A stretch of DNA of 64,000 bases from Scalesia atractyloides (taxonomy: Eukaryota; Streptophyta; Magnoliopsida; Asterales; Asteraceae). Below are positions 11,880-21,501 of the stretch, in pieces (within the stretch, counting starts at the first letter, position 1; each line of letters begins with the position of its first letter). The stretch spans positions 10,594,988-10,658,987 of the forward strand of contig CAMTDV010000002.1 in the NCBI GenBank assembly GCA_947069175.1, in the 5' to 3' direction. The position numbers and the translations under genes are program-made. The notes beneath the pieces were generated by a model. The model saw only the letters and a list, made by a program, of their open reading frames with translations, did no database searches and was not told where the DNA came from.

Positions 11880-12840
11880 TTTCTTTTGGGCCTTATACGG
11901 ATAGTATAGACCCAAAACGATACATATCGATTGATAAATGGGCAAAAAGGGGATGATATTTTGAACCGATACGCATCTTATAGCCCCATACGCATCGTCT
12001 CTGTTCAAAAAATTTTGAAACTTTTGAGCCGATACGATGCGTATAGGGGCTATAAGCATTGTATTGGCCCAAAAGTCCGTAAAAAAACAAGTATACGGCC
12101 AAACATCAAAATTCAAACCTACACTAACATACGATCTAATAAACACTAAAATACGCTCCAAAATATATTAAAAAAGGGAGTTCGATAAAAATGCGTGTAT
12201 ATGTTGATAGATATGTATAGATATCGTATTCCAAGCGTATACGACTTTGATGCGTATAGAGAGCGTATGTCCGTATGTGTGTGTTTTGGTTCGTATTGTG
12301 ACATTAACCCCCTGTAAATCAGGAGGTTATACTACCCTGATGTCCAATACGCATCGTATAGGCCTATACGATGCGTATCTAAGACCCTAAACGACACAGG
12401 TTTGACCTATACGATGCGTATAGATCAAAAACAAAAAAATAATTATCCATATGCCGTTTTGATATGTATACGACCCGTATATTGACGTGTTTAGCCATTA
12501 AGTGTCATTTTATGAAGTATAAGCTCTATACGTGTTATTTCAGTGACGTTCAATGACGTGAAGTGTCGTATTCTACGTTTAGGTGTAATTCAGTTTTGAA
12601 ATCACATGTACTCTGTCGTGTTCTATGTAAATGCGTCATACCGTGTCATTACTTTTCGTATTTTGACGTTAAATAACGTATACTGTGTTAATTTGTCGTA
12701 TTAAGGTGTATTGTGTCCGTATTAGGGTGTGTCGGTTACGTCTGGTATTGTGATGTTAGCGTATTTTAGCGTATTTTGACGTATGTTGACGTATTTTAGC
12801 GTACTCTGACGTATTTTAAGGTCCGTTAAACAAAATTAAA
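11880..12840. repeat. CGTATA/TACGATGCG-rich block with long palindromes (MULE terminal region)
   Basis: Dozens of copies of CGTATA, ACGATGCGTAT and GACGTA words. Imperfect inverted arms at about 11,962-12,004 and 12,031-12,075 share CTTATAGCCCC and ATACGCATCG. A perfect 32-bp palindrome at 12,347-12,378 has half-site ATACGCATCGTATAGG. From about 12,480 the block becomes a series of loose GTATTTTGACGTA repeats. It lies just past the 3' end of the minus-strand MULE gene, where long subterminal regions with transposase binding sites are expected. The part from 12,075 on recurs at 19,355-20,140. Confidence 0.75.
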
Positions 12841-13287
12841 ACAAATGGAATACATTATACAAATAAATTATATATTAAAATTACAAATTAATCAAGATAG
12901 TGCACTGTCTTGTCAATATTAGGCTTCGAGATCATTTTATACCATGCTATGTGTTCCGTGTAGTCTTCCATCCAAAGTGCTGCTTCTTCACCTCGGTTTC
13001 TTACCCAGAGATAGTTGGGTAGCGCATTGGATAGTCCCCGTCAAGTTTGACATGGATGAAATGACCATTTTTAACATATACCAGTGTGCCCAATTGATGG
13101 GGGACACGTGCACGTTCTGGATGATCAAAGGGGAATAAAGTCGAATAGCCTCTGATGTCTAATATGTGAACAATCACACCAAAGCTATAGGTAAGAAGGA
13201 GTCCTGCCTGAGGCATCTCCATCCAATACTCCATGGTTGCACTCCCAACTCCGGTAAAATTTATTCTCTTTAGTTGCGCGTCGTAGT

Positions 13288-13295
13288 CTCCCGGT
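13288..13295. repeat. Target site duplication of hAT element, left
   Basis: CTCCCGGT, identical to 14,621-14,628. The undisturbed site in copy 2 (about 20,602-20,609) has a single CTCCCAGT. Confidence 0.95.
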
Positions 13296-14620
13296 TAGAG
13301 ATGGGCATAATCGGGTTTTATTATTACCCGGAACTGGTTCCAACCCGTACCCGGTTCTGCTTGGATGTCATTGGAACCGGGTATGGTGTGGAACCGGGTC
13401 CAGTTCCTACCCGGGTTCACACCCAAGAATATGGAACCGTGCAGAACCGGGTACGGGTATTATGGAACCGGGTATGGTGTGGAACCGGGTATGGTGCGGA
13501 ATCGGTTTCTGATAGTGTTGGGAACCGGTTCCTGACAGTCAAAACTTGACTTTTACTGTTCAGAACCGGTTCCTGACAGTCAAAACCTGACTTTTACTGT
13601 TCAGAACCGGTTCCTGATAAAATGTTACCGTTGGAACCGGTTCCTGATTAAAAAATCGTTTTTTTATATATAAACCCCTTCCTACTTACCGGTTCCTGAT
13701 AAATGTTACCGTTGGTGTTTTAATAAAGTTTGTGTAATGTTTCTTTCTATTGTGTTTGTTATGTTTGATTTTTATTATTAGTTACATTGATAAATAAAAA
13801 TAGTAACAATAATCGGTTAAAATTAAAAAACAAATTAATCGGTTACAATATATAAAAAAATTAACCGGTTACAAAAAAAAATAAAAAATTACTCAGAACC
13901 GGTTCCAGTAAGATTTTATTTCTTTGATCGTTTACTAGCGGCAGGTGCAACACTTTCCGATGAGTTTCTCTTAGGTGCGGGTACCTTGTTACAATCGTCG
14001 TCTGAATCGTTAGTCTCCACTTCTTCGTCCTCCTCTTCGTCAACAATTTTATGCTCTAACTCAACTTCATATTCTAGACTAGTTTTATGTTGAACACGAT
14101 CAACGGCATCCAAATGGTCCTTTAAGCATATTGCCGTCTCTAGCGATTCCGGAGTTAGTCTTGTTCTTCTAATTGACAAAACCCTGCCACTAAGAGAAAA
14201 CACACTTTCCGAAGCTACCGTGGAAGCTTGGACCGGTTCCAACGGTAACATTATAACGGGTATAACCGGTTCCAACGGTAACATTTTAACGGCTATAACC
14301 GGTTCCAACGGTAACATTATAACGGGTATAACCGGTTCCAACGGTAACATTTTAACGGGTATAACCGGTTCCTTCTAGAACTGAATTTCCGGGTACTGGT
14401 AGGAACCGGGTACGGGTAGGAACCGGGTACGGGTAGGAACCAGGTATGGGTAGGAACCGGGTACGACCCGATTCAAATGGTAAAATTGTGGAACCGGTTT
14501 GGAACCAACGGGTATTTTGAACCCGGAACCGGTTCTACTTAATGTCGAGTAGGAACTGGAACCGGTTCCAGTTCGGTTCTACCGGTTCGGGTTCGGAACC
14601 GGTTTTTATGCCCATCTCTA
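13296..14620. mobile_element. Deleted hAT transposon inside the OTU domain
   Basis: 1,325 bp bounded by terminal inverted repeats TAGAGATGGGCATAA (15 of 15 bases match) and by 8-bp direct target duplications, the hallmark of hAT elements. The subterminal regions (13,310-13,720 and 14,220-14,600) hold dense AACCGGTTCC-type words, probable transposase binding sites. Only the last part of the transposase gene remains (see 13,916-14,236), so the element is non-autonomous. The second copy of the host sequence lacks it, giving a direct empty site. Confidence 0.95.
13916..14236 (-). pseudogene. C-terminal fragment of hAT transposase (hATC dimerisation region)
   Basis: The frame reads STVASESVFSLSGRVLS followed by RTRLTPESLETAICLKDHLD. 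This is the end of the hAT dimerisation domain (family pattern: S..SE..FS..GR.......L.P...E.L.C...WL). An acidic tail and a basic end (KRSKK) follow. The open frame extends further upstream to 14,350, but that part only translates the subterminal AACCGG repeat into MLPLEPVIPVI units. The RNase H-like catalytic core is absent, so no transposase can be made. Confidence 0.85.
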
Positions 14621-14628
14621 CTCCCGGT
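14621..14628. repeat. Target site duplication of hAT element, right
   Basis: CTCCCGGT, a perfect match to 13,288-13,295. Confidence 0.95.
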
Positions 14629-15399
14629 ATATCATTGTCTAAAATGTACTTCCACAAATCTTTGTTCGCACCCAACAACACTTCAACTAGTTGGCTCCGA
14701 ATTAACCCAAAGTAGTCTTGTTCCAACCCTAAACCCACAACCATAGCCCGAAACCGACAGTGTCCATCCGGCTTGACATATTTTATTCTTGAAATGTGGG
14801 GATGGAACACTTTTGGAATTTGTTTTTTTAATCTGATAACATATTCAAGCGTTCCCTCATTAGTGATTAACGAAAAACAATGGTCCTCGCAAGGCTCTTT
14901 TTTCCGTGAAGCCGATGAACGAATGCGTCGCATTAACGACCTTTGAGACTTTTGAGACATTGCAGATGTAGATGGTATTAGAGAATCTTGTGACTGTAAT
15001 AAGAGCTATGTCAAGGAGGGTTACACCTACTTTTTTTGGAAGGCCCAACTGAGCTATGTATAGCTGGTTGTTCTCTTCTTTGTTATTGGAGCTTGGACGT
15101 TGGCCGCCCGCTAGTGTTTTCTTGTACGATAGGCGGTTTTTTGTCGCTCATGAATGGGTTCATCACCGCCTTGATCTTCGATATGATGCTTTTCTTCACT
15201 TGCAGGGGTTGGGTAGACATTTTCTGTTTCGCATCTTCGAATTCTTTTTCTACATCAACCTCTTCATCATCAATAGTTGATGATTCAGGTCAAGTTTTCT
15301 CTAGAAAATGTCTATATTGTCGAGCTAAATAATGCATTCTGCAAAACAAAAAAAAAACATTACACAGAAATATTAAATTAATACAATGAAACAATTTTG

Positions 15400-15895
15400 T
15401 AAGTATATAAATACCTATACTTTGCAATTTCTCCAAACTAGAGGCTCATAATGATGTGCGCAAAATGCAACATATAAATTACGTCAAACAAGGCATAAAA
15501 TCAACCATTTTCGGTACCAAATAGGTTGAGGGTAACGTTACCTTCACAAGAGGGCCTACTACCATAACTAAGATAATCTCTTAAAAAGCCCAAAGTGCGG
15601 AAATCATCAAAGGATACAGAAAAGAGGATTCTGAACCAAGTGATTCTTTTTGTCTATTCGTTTTTATTTATTTCTTTACGTTCTTACATATAGTTTTTAT
15701 CATTTAAAACTTCAAAACTTTTATCAATATTTGGTTTGATTAGACGTTAACAATAAGCCGGTACTAAAAGCTCTTATGTCCTTGGACAACCTCGGTATCT
15801 TACCATCACTATACTACATCTACGATGGGTGCACTTGCCCTAATGTGTGTAGAGTGGTAGTATTGTATCATGTTTTTATAAATTTAAAGCTTGAT
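15400..15895. other. Insertion-like segment within the MULE gene, possibly a Copia LTR fragment
   Basis: This stretch lies between the end of the transposase reading and the OTU linker. At 15,770-15,890 it contains CTTGGACAACCTCGG, CTACGATGGGTGCACTTGCC and TGTGTGTAGAGTGG, words I recall from Copia-type LTRs of composites. No ends or target duplication could be set, and part of it may be an original intron. Confidence 0.35.
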
Positions 15896-18240
15896 CTACG
15901 AGTAAAAACGGCTTAAAATATAATAAAAATCATAACCAAACTCGACCACGTCATATAACAACCAGCAACCTTTGTACAGCTGGCTGCCACATGTTGATCC
16001 AAATGACCGCAACGCGTATAGTCTCCGTGTTAGCTCGTTTTCTAGTAGGTTAAGAGCATGGATAGAAACTTTACCAAGTAGGTTGAGAAACATAGGAATC
16101 TCAAGGTGTGGTTCATTCGCTTGGTGTGACTTTCTTCTAAACATTTTTTTATTTGCGTATATTGTTTTAGTACCAAGGTAGCAACCTTTTCACTAGGGTT
16201 TCCAAACTGCATTTCGTGTAGTGAGTTGTTTCTTTAATGAAGCATGTGCACCTTCGGCTCTATTTGTCGTAGTTTGGTAAAATGTTAGCGTTTGATTGGT
16301 CCATGCAGATACAAATTTATAGCGGGATGTGTGTAACTAGTTTTCCCACAGGTAATCAAAAATATCTGAAAAATATAAACATATTCAAATTATATATCTA
16401 TTTAAATAAACGTATTAACCTAAGAGAAAACGTACGTTTACGTTGTTCATTGAGAAGGTGTCTATGAAGGTTGTTGAGGTTATAATCGTATAACTCCTCG
16501 TTAGCATAATCACACACAGTTTTCCACTGATGAACAAAGTCCTCCCAATCTGGTTGAGTAAATGAATTCTTGCAGTGCTTTACGATATTCTGTAGGATGT
16601 GAAACCTGCAGAGATATCTGTGTGCGGTAGGGAATATTTTTTTACACGCGTTTATCAGTGATTGATCTATGTCCGTAAGAATTACACGCGGCTCCATACA
16701 CTCGTGCAGCATGGACCTGATCCTCTCTAGAACCCAGACGACGTTACATCCTGCTCGTTTGAAATAAATGCATGCGCAACACAAAAGGTTTGGTTTGTGG
16801 AACTCATATCAACAACGTGCAAAAATGGAAGATTGTACACATTAGTTTTGAACGTCGCGTCGACCATAGGCACATGCGGGAATGCCCGCCACATTTCAAG
16901 GACTTCTCGTGACAAAAAAATATATACTAAACAACATTGGTGGAAGGTTCCGCTTGTATGTAATACGTCATCTTTTTTCTTGGAAGATTTGTTCCAGTCT
17001 TTGCATGGGAGTCGTTTTTTATCGAACTTTGAGACCCTAATCTTTTGACGAGCGTTGTGTATGTCCTTCGGAACATATTTGTTTTCAGGTTCTCTTCGGT
17101 TACGGCTTTCCAGATTGTATGGGGTTGTATGTCTTGATCTGTCAGCTCTTGCACCAGTCTAAACTCATTAAGGGTAAGTTTCCTCCCATATGCGTAACCC
17201 TCAAGATGTTTAGCAGGGCCATGGTTATGCTTCTCATTAAATTTTTTGTGAAGATAATCTATCCGCCAAGCTCGACGACTTTGGTCGAGATGACCTATCA
17301 CCATAAAAGGGCATGCCCATTTTTTGCAGTCGGCCTTACTCTCATGCTCGCCACTACGACAACAATGAAGCCATGTCTGGTGATTCTTGGACCGTCTAGT
17401 AACAATGACGTATACGTTCGCTAAACCCTTTCTTTTACCCAACTTTCCAAATCATTACACGATATAAAGTCCTAAGTGAAAAATATATATAACATTTATA
17501 ATAATTTTTTAACAAAACAAATATAAGATTTATCATACATTTTTAAAAAAGTATATAGCATTTATATCATTCTTACCTGATCAGTTTTGTACGAAACTTC
17601 AGGGTAAGCGGGTTGCTCGTCACCCAATGACTCTTGCGCGTAAGAAGGATCACCAACATCTTATTATACCCCGAGGCACCACTAACGAAAAAGTTATTGC
17701 CATAGTCTTCTTGTCTATACGAGGCACTGTAACTGGCTTCATAATCGAGACACCCATAACCATAATCATCGCTAGGCACAATAACCTAAAATAACTAACG
17801 GTTAAATGATAACGACACATCTAAAAGCCTTCTTAATAATAAGTAAATGTATTTTCACCTCGTTTAGATCTAGCAACAAAGGTTGACGGGGCAGAACAAA
17901 CTAAAAAAACCAACGGCTAAAAGGTACTGGTAAATTCAACGCCAAATATAAAGAGGTAAATAAATAGTTACCTCGTTGAGGTCTGGCAACAACGATTGAT
18001 TATCATGGGGACAAAATCCGGACCCGACCTTCTTCGCATGATCATCATTTCCTCTCCCAATGTAAGAATCAGGGACAATAGATCCCTCCTAATACAAACG
18101 GTGTGCTAAGTATTTCATAAACAAAACAAACAAAACAAGTTAAATGCTATACCACACTGCTTCCCGGAATAAACGTACTCGTGTTTGTGTCGGACGACTC
18201 GCCGAAAATGTAATTAAGGTTGAACAAAGACACGGTAGAA
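15896..18240 (-). pseudogene. Mutator-like element (MULE) transposase, multi-exon, decayed
   Basis: Reading leftward, N-terminal exons rich in Asp, Ser and Tyr (18,230-18,153; 18,089-17,972; 17,889-17,850; 17,790-17,578) end at GT donors. Then comes a FAR1/WRKY-like zinc-binding region (CKKWACPFMVIGH, NEKHNHGP; 17,440-17,200). The MULE DDE core follows: HVPMVDATFKTNVYNLPFLH (first Asp, about 16,870), VILTDIDQSLINACKK (second Asp, about 16,680) with CRFHI, and NRAEGAHASLKKQL (catalytic Glu, about 16,250). A SWIM-like region near 15,990 keeps STCGSQL but has lost the rest. Frame breaks occur at about 17,675, 17,425, 16,970 and 16,740, so it is inactive. Its OTU end continues at 15,345. This is the cut-and-paste transposase that would act on the CGTATA-rich ends. 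Confidence 0.85.
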
Positions 18241-18339
18241 TCTCGAATATAAAGAAAAAAACTAAGTGAGGTAAGCACTCACTTTTGTGAAATCAAATTT
18301 ATAGACGAAAGATATTGCGAAACAAATATATAGCCGTCG

Positions 18340-18720
18340 ATATGCTCATATAATTGAGCGTATTTGTTTTTGCTTTAGGGTCATATAATTGGTGCCCAAG
18401 GAGAAAGCAATTTTCCAGACCAATACGGGTCATATAAGCCTATACGACCGGTATAGGCCTATACAAGCCGTATAGGGCTGACGTAATTTTCTGTCAATCA
18501 CTTTATATCACTGTTGATAGACATGTACCAATATGCATCATATAGACCTATACGATGCGTATAGGATACACATGTGAAGATAGCGTCACTATCAGCCTTT
18601 CAGTGACCTTGGAAATTGAATTAATCCTACACTTGTCGTGTAGGCCTATACGACTTGTATTGGGGTGTCGATTTAATTTTACAAAGTGTGCCAATGATAC
18701 GACCCTTTACAAACATACAA
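18340..18720. repeat. CGTATA-rich palindromic block upstream of the MULE gene
   Basis: Contains GCCTATACGACCGGTATAGG, CCTATACGATGCGTATAGG and GGCCTATACGACTTGTATTG within 250 bp. The core words match the block at 11,880-12,480 on the other side of the gene. This is consistent with the second terminal region of the MULE, although an exact terminal repeat could not be drawn by eye. Confidence 0.6.
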
Positions 18721-18854
18721 ACGTTAACTAACAATGAATAAAAGACTGAGTTCTTAATTAAATAAATGATAATCTATCTTCTAATTACACACAAATTATT
18801 TTACTTGATGTCAATGATCCCTAAAATTATGATAATCTAAAATACATGTATATG

Positions 18855-19205
18855 TATGGCTCGGTTCAAATAAGAAGTACCACTAATTGTGAGAACTCCT
18901 ACTTCCCGCGCTAGATGGGTCAATTTTCTTTTCACAAACGTAGATGAAAATATTATTAACACATCAGTACAAAAAATTGTCGAGTCGGTAGTTTTGTCTG
19001 ATATAAGTTTTTTTACGCGTTGGTGTAAAATTGTTACTAAAATAAATATTTTTTACACATCATGTAAATGTGTGTATGCGACATTTTTTTTTAATTTTTG
19101 TTTTTGCTAAAAGAAATATTTTTTTATGATTTCAATAAAAAAAAATTTTTGGAAAAATCTTTCGGATGGTCTAGTTTTCACAGTTTTCACAACTCAATAT
19201 ATTGA
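18855..19205. mobile_element. Possible MITE fragment
   Basis: Begins CTCGGTTCAAATAAGAAGTA and AATTGTGAGAACTCC, close in style to the MITE end at 3144 (GTTCATTTGAGAAG), and continues AT-rich with TTTTACACATCATGTAAA. No second terminus was found. Confidence 0.35.
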
Positions 19206-19210
19206 AGATT

Positions 19211-19352
19211 TTCATAATTACATATTTTTCAATCATAAAAAAGAAAAAAAATTAACTCTGCTGTATTCGATAATTCTAGGATATTTTTATAATTGAACAT
19301 TTAAAATATTATTTCATAAAATCACGACTATACTCGTTTACACCTTTCTAAA
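19211..19352. repeat. 142-bp direct repeat, left copy, flanking MULE OTU copy 2
   Basis: Runs from TTCATAATTACATATTTTTC to TACACCTTTCTAAA and matches 21,360-21,501 nearly base for base (one clear T/C difference near 19,262). It brackets the 2-kb copy 19,353-21,359. Confidence 0.9.
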
Positions 19353-21359
19353 AACAAGTCCGTAAAAAAACAAGTATACGGCCAAACATCAAAATTCAAA
19401 CCTACACCAACATACAGTCTAATAAACACTAAAATACGCTCCAAAATATATTAAAAAAGGGAGTTCGATAAACATGCGTGTATATGCTGATAGATCCGTA
19501 TAGATATCGTATTCCAAGCGTAGATCCGTATTCCAAGCGTATACGACTTTGATGCGTATAGAGAGCGTATGTCCGTAGGTGTGTGTTTTGGTTCGTATTG
19601 TGACATTAACCCCCTGTAAATCAGGAGGTTATACTACCCTGATGTCCAATACGCATCGTATAGGCCTATACGATGCGTATCTAAGACCCTAAACGACATA
19701 GGTTTGACCTATACGATGCGTATAGATCAAAAACAAAAAAATAATTATCCATATGCCGTTTTGATATGTATACGACCCGTATATTGACGTGTTTTGCCAT
19801 TAAGTGTCATTTTATGAAGTATAAGCTCTATACGTGTTATTTCAGTGACGTTCAATGACGTGCAGTGTTGTATTCTACGTTTAGGTGTAATTCAGTTTTG
19901 AAATCACATGTACTCTATCGTGTTCTATGTAAATGCGTCATACCGTGTCATTACTTTTCGTATTTTGACGTTAAATGACGTATTATGACGTATACTATGT
20001 TTATTTGTCGTATTAAGGTGTATTGTGTCCGTATTAGGGTGTGTCGGTTACGTCTGGTATTGTGATGTTAGCGTATTTTAGCGTATTTTGACGTATGTTG
20101 ATGTATTTTAGCGTACTCTGACGTATTTTAAGGTCCGTTAAACAAAATTAAAACAAATGGAATACATTATACAAATAAATTATATATTAAAATTACAAAT
20201 TAATCAAGATAGTGCACTGTCTTGTCAATATTAGGCTTCGAGATCATTTCATACCATGCTATGTGTTCCGTGTAGTCTTCCGTCCAAAGTGCTGCTTCTT
20301 CACCTCGGTTTCTTACCCAGAGATAGTTCGGTGGCGGCATTGGATAGTCCCCATCAAGTTTGACATGGATGAAATGACCATTTTTAACATATACCAGTGT
20401 GCCCAACTGATGGGGGACACGTGCACGTTCTGGATGATCAAAGGGGAATAAAGTCGAATAGCCTCTGATGTCTAATATGTGAACAATCACACCAAAGCTA
20501 TGGGTAAGAAGGAGTCCTGCCTGAGGCATCTCCATCCAATGCTCCATGGTTGCACTCCCAACTCCGGTAAAATTTATTCTCTTTAGTTGCGCGTCGTAGT
20601 CTCCCAGTATATCATTGTCTAAAATGTACTTTCACAAATCTTTGTTCGCACCCAACAACACTTCAACTAGTTGGCCCCGAATTAACCCAAAGTAGTCTTG
20701 TTCCAACCCTAAACCCACAACCATAGCCCGAAACCCACAGTGTCCATCCGGCTTGACATATTTTATTCTTGAAATGTGGGGATGGAACACTTTTGGAATT
20801 TGTTTTTTTAATCTAATAGCATATTCAAGCGTTCCCTCATTAGTGATTAACGAAAAACAATGGTCCTCGCAAGGCTCTTTTTTCCGTGAAGCCGATGAAC
20901 GAATGCGTCGCATTAACGACCTTTGAGACTTTTGAGACATTGCAGATGTAGATGGTATTAGAGAATCTTATGACTGTAAATAAGAGCTATGTCAAGGAGG
21001 GTCACACCTACTTTGTTCGGAAGGCCCAACTGAGCTATGTATAGCTGGTTGTTCTCTTCTTTGTTATTGGAGCTTGGACGTTGCCGCCCGCTAGTGTTTT
21101 CTTGTACGATAGGCGGTTTTTTGTCGCTAATGAATGGGTTCATCACCGCCTTGATCTTCGATATGATGCTTTTCTTCACTTGCAGGGGTTGGGTAGACAT
21201 TTTCTGTTTCGCATCTTCGAATTCTTTTTCTACATCAACCTCTTCATCATCAACAGTTGATGATTCAGGTCAAGTTTTCTCTAGAAAATGTCTATATTAT
21301 CGAGTTAAATAATGCATTCTGCAAAACAAAAAAAAGCATTACACAGAAATATCAAAATC
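19353..21359. mobile_element. Second copy of MULE 3' region (matches 12,075-15,370 without the hAT)
   Basis: From CAAGTCCGTAAAAAAACAAG to ACACAGAAATAT this segment follows 12,075-13,295 plus 14,629-15,370 with a few per cent divergence. It includes the palindrome block (19,649-19,680) and the OTU region. It ends in the middle of the MULE, not at a MULE terminus, and is bracketed by 142-bp direct repeats of local DNA, so it does not look like a transposition product. Confidence 0.9.
20206..21305 (-). pseudogene. OTU-type cysteine protease domain of a MULE protein, copy 2
   Basis: Linker KKSIISKIKAVMNPFISDKK, then VKPDGHCGFRAMVVGLGLEQ with the OTU Asp and catalytic Cys (family motif intact here, unlike copy 1), then KYILDNDILGDYD, MPQAGLLLTHSFGVIVHILD and VKNGHFIHVKLDGDYPMPPP with the catalytic His, ending near 20,206. 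Broken by TGG to TGA before KYILDND (near 20,630), TAA near 21,300 and the TGA near 21,280 shared with copy 1. The shared stop shows that the two copies split after the gene had already failed. No transposase part is attached. Confidence 0.8.
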
Positions 21360-21501
21360 TTCATAATTACATATTTTTCAATCATAAAAAAGAAAAAAAA
21401 TTAACTCTGCCGTATTCGATAATTCTAGGATATTTTTATAATTGAACATTTAAAATATTATTTCATAAAATCACGACTATACTCGTTTACACCTTTCTAA
21501 A
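21360..21501. repeat. 142-bp direct repeat, right copy
   Basis: Matches 19,211-19,352. After it, unique sequence begins (CACTATTTAATATGG). Confidence 0.9.

Larger units (their letters stand above)
12905..15345 (-). pseudogene. OTU-type cysteine protease domain of the MULE protein, copy 1, split by a hAT element
   Basis: This is the C-terminal part of the MULE protein at 15,896-18,240. It starts near 15,340 with a charged linker (DDEEVDVEKEFEDAKQKMS), then SRIKYVKPDGHCRFRAMVVG, the N-terminal half of an OTU domain with Asp and catalytic Cys (family motif DGxCxFRA), then LWKYILDND. There the hAT element (13,296-14,620) interrupts it. Beyond it the frame resumes with FGVIVHILD and VYVKNGHFIHVKLDGDYPM, which carries the catalytic His. 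OTU proteases cleave ubiquitin or similar conjugates; in MULEs the role is unknown. Damage includes an in-frame TGA near 15,290 (shared with copy 2), Gly to Arg after the Cys, and a frameshift near 13,020. Compare copy 2 at 20,200-21,310. Confidence 0.8.

Noticed and set aside
13320..13660. CRISPR-like or minisatellite array
   Set aside because: The GGAACCGGTTCC words have no regular spacers and lie symmetrically at both ends of a hAT element, as subterminal repeats do.
19353..21359. Second MULE insertion by transposition
   Set aside because: Its ends are internal to the MULE and the flanking repeats are 142 bp, not the 8-11 bp of Mutator target duplications.
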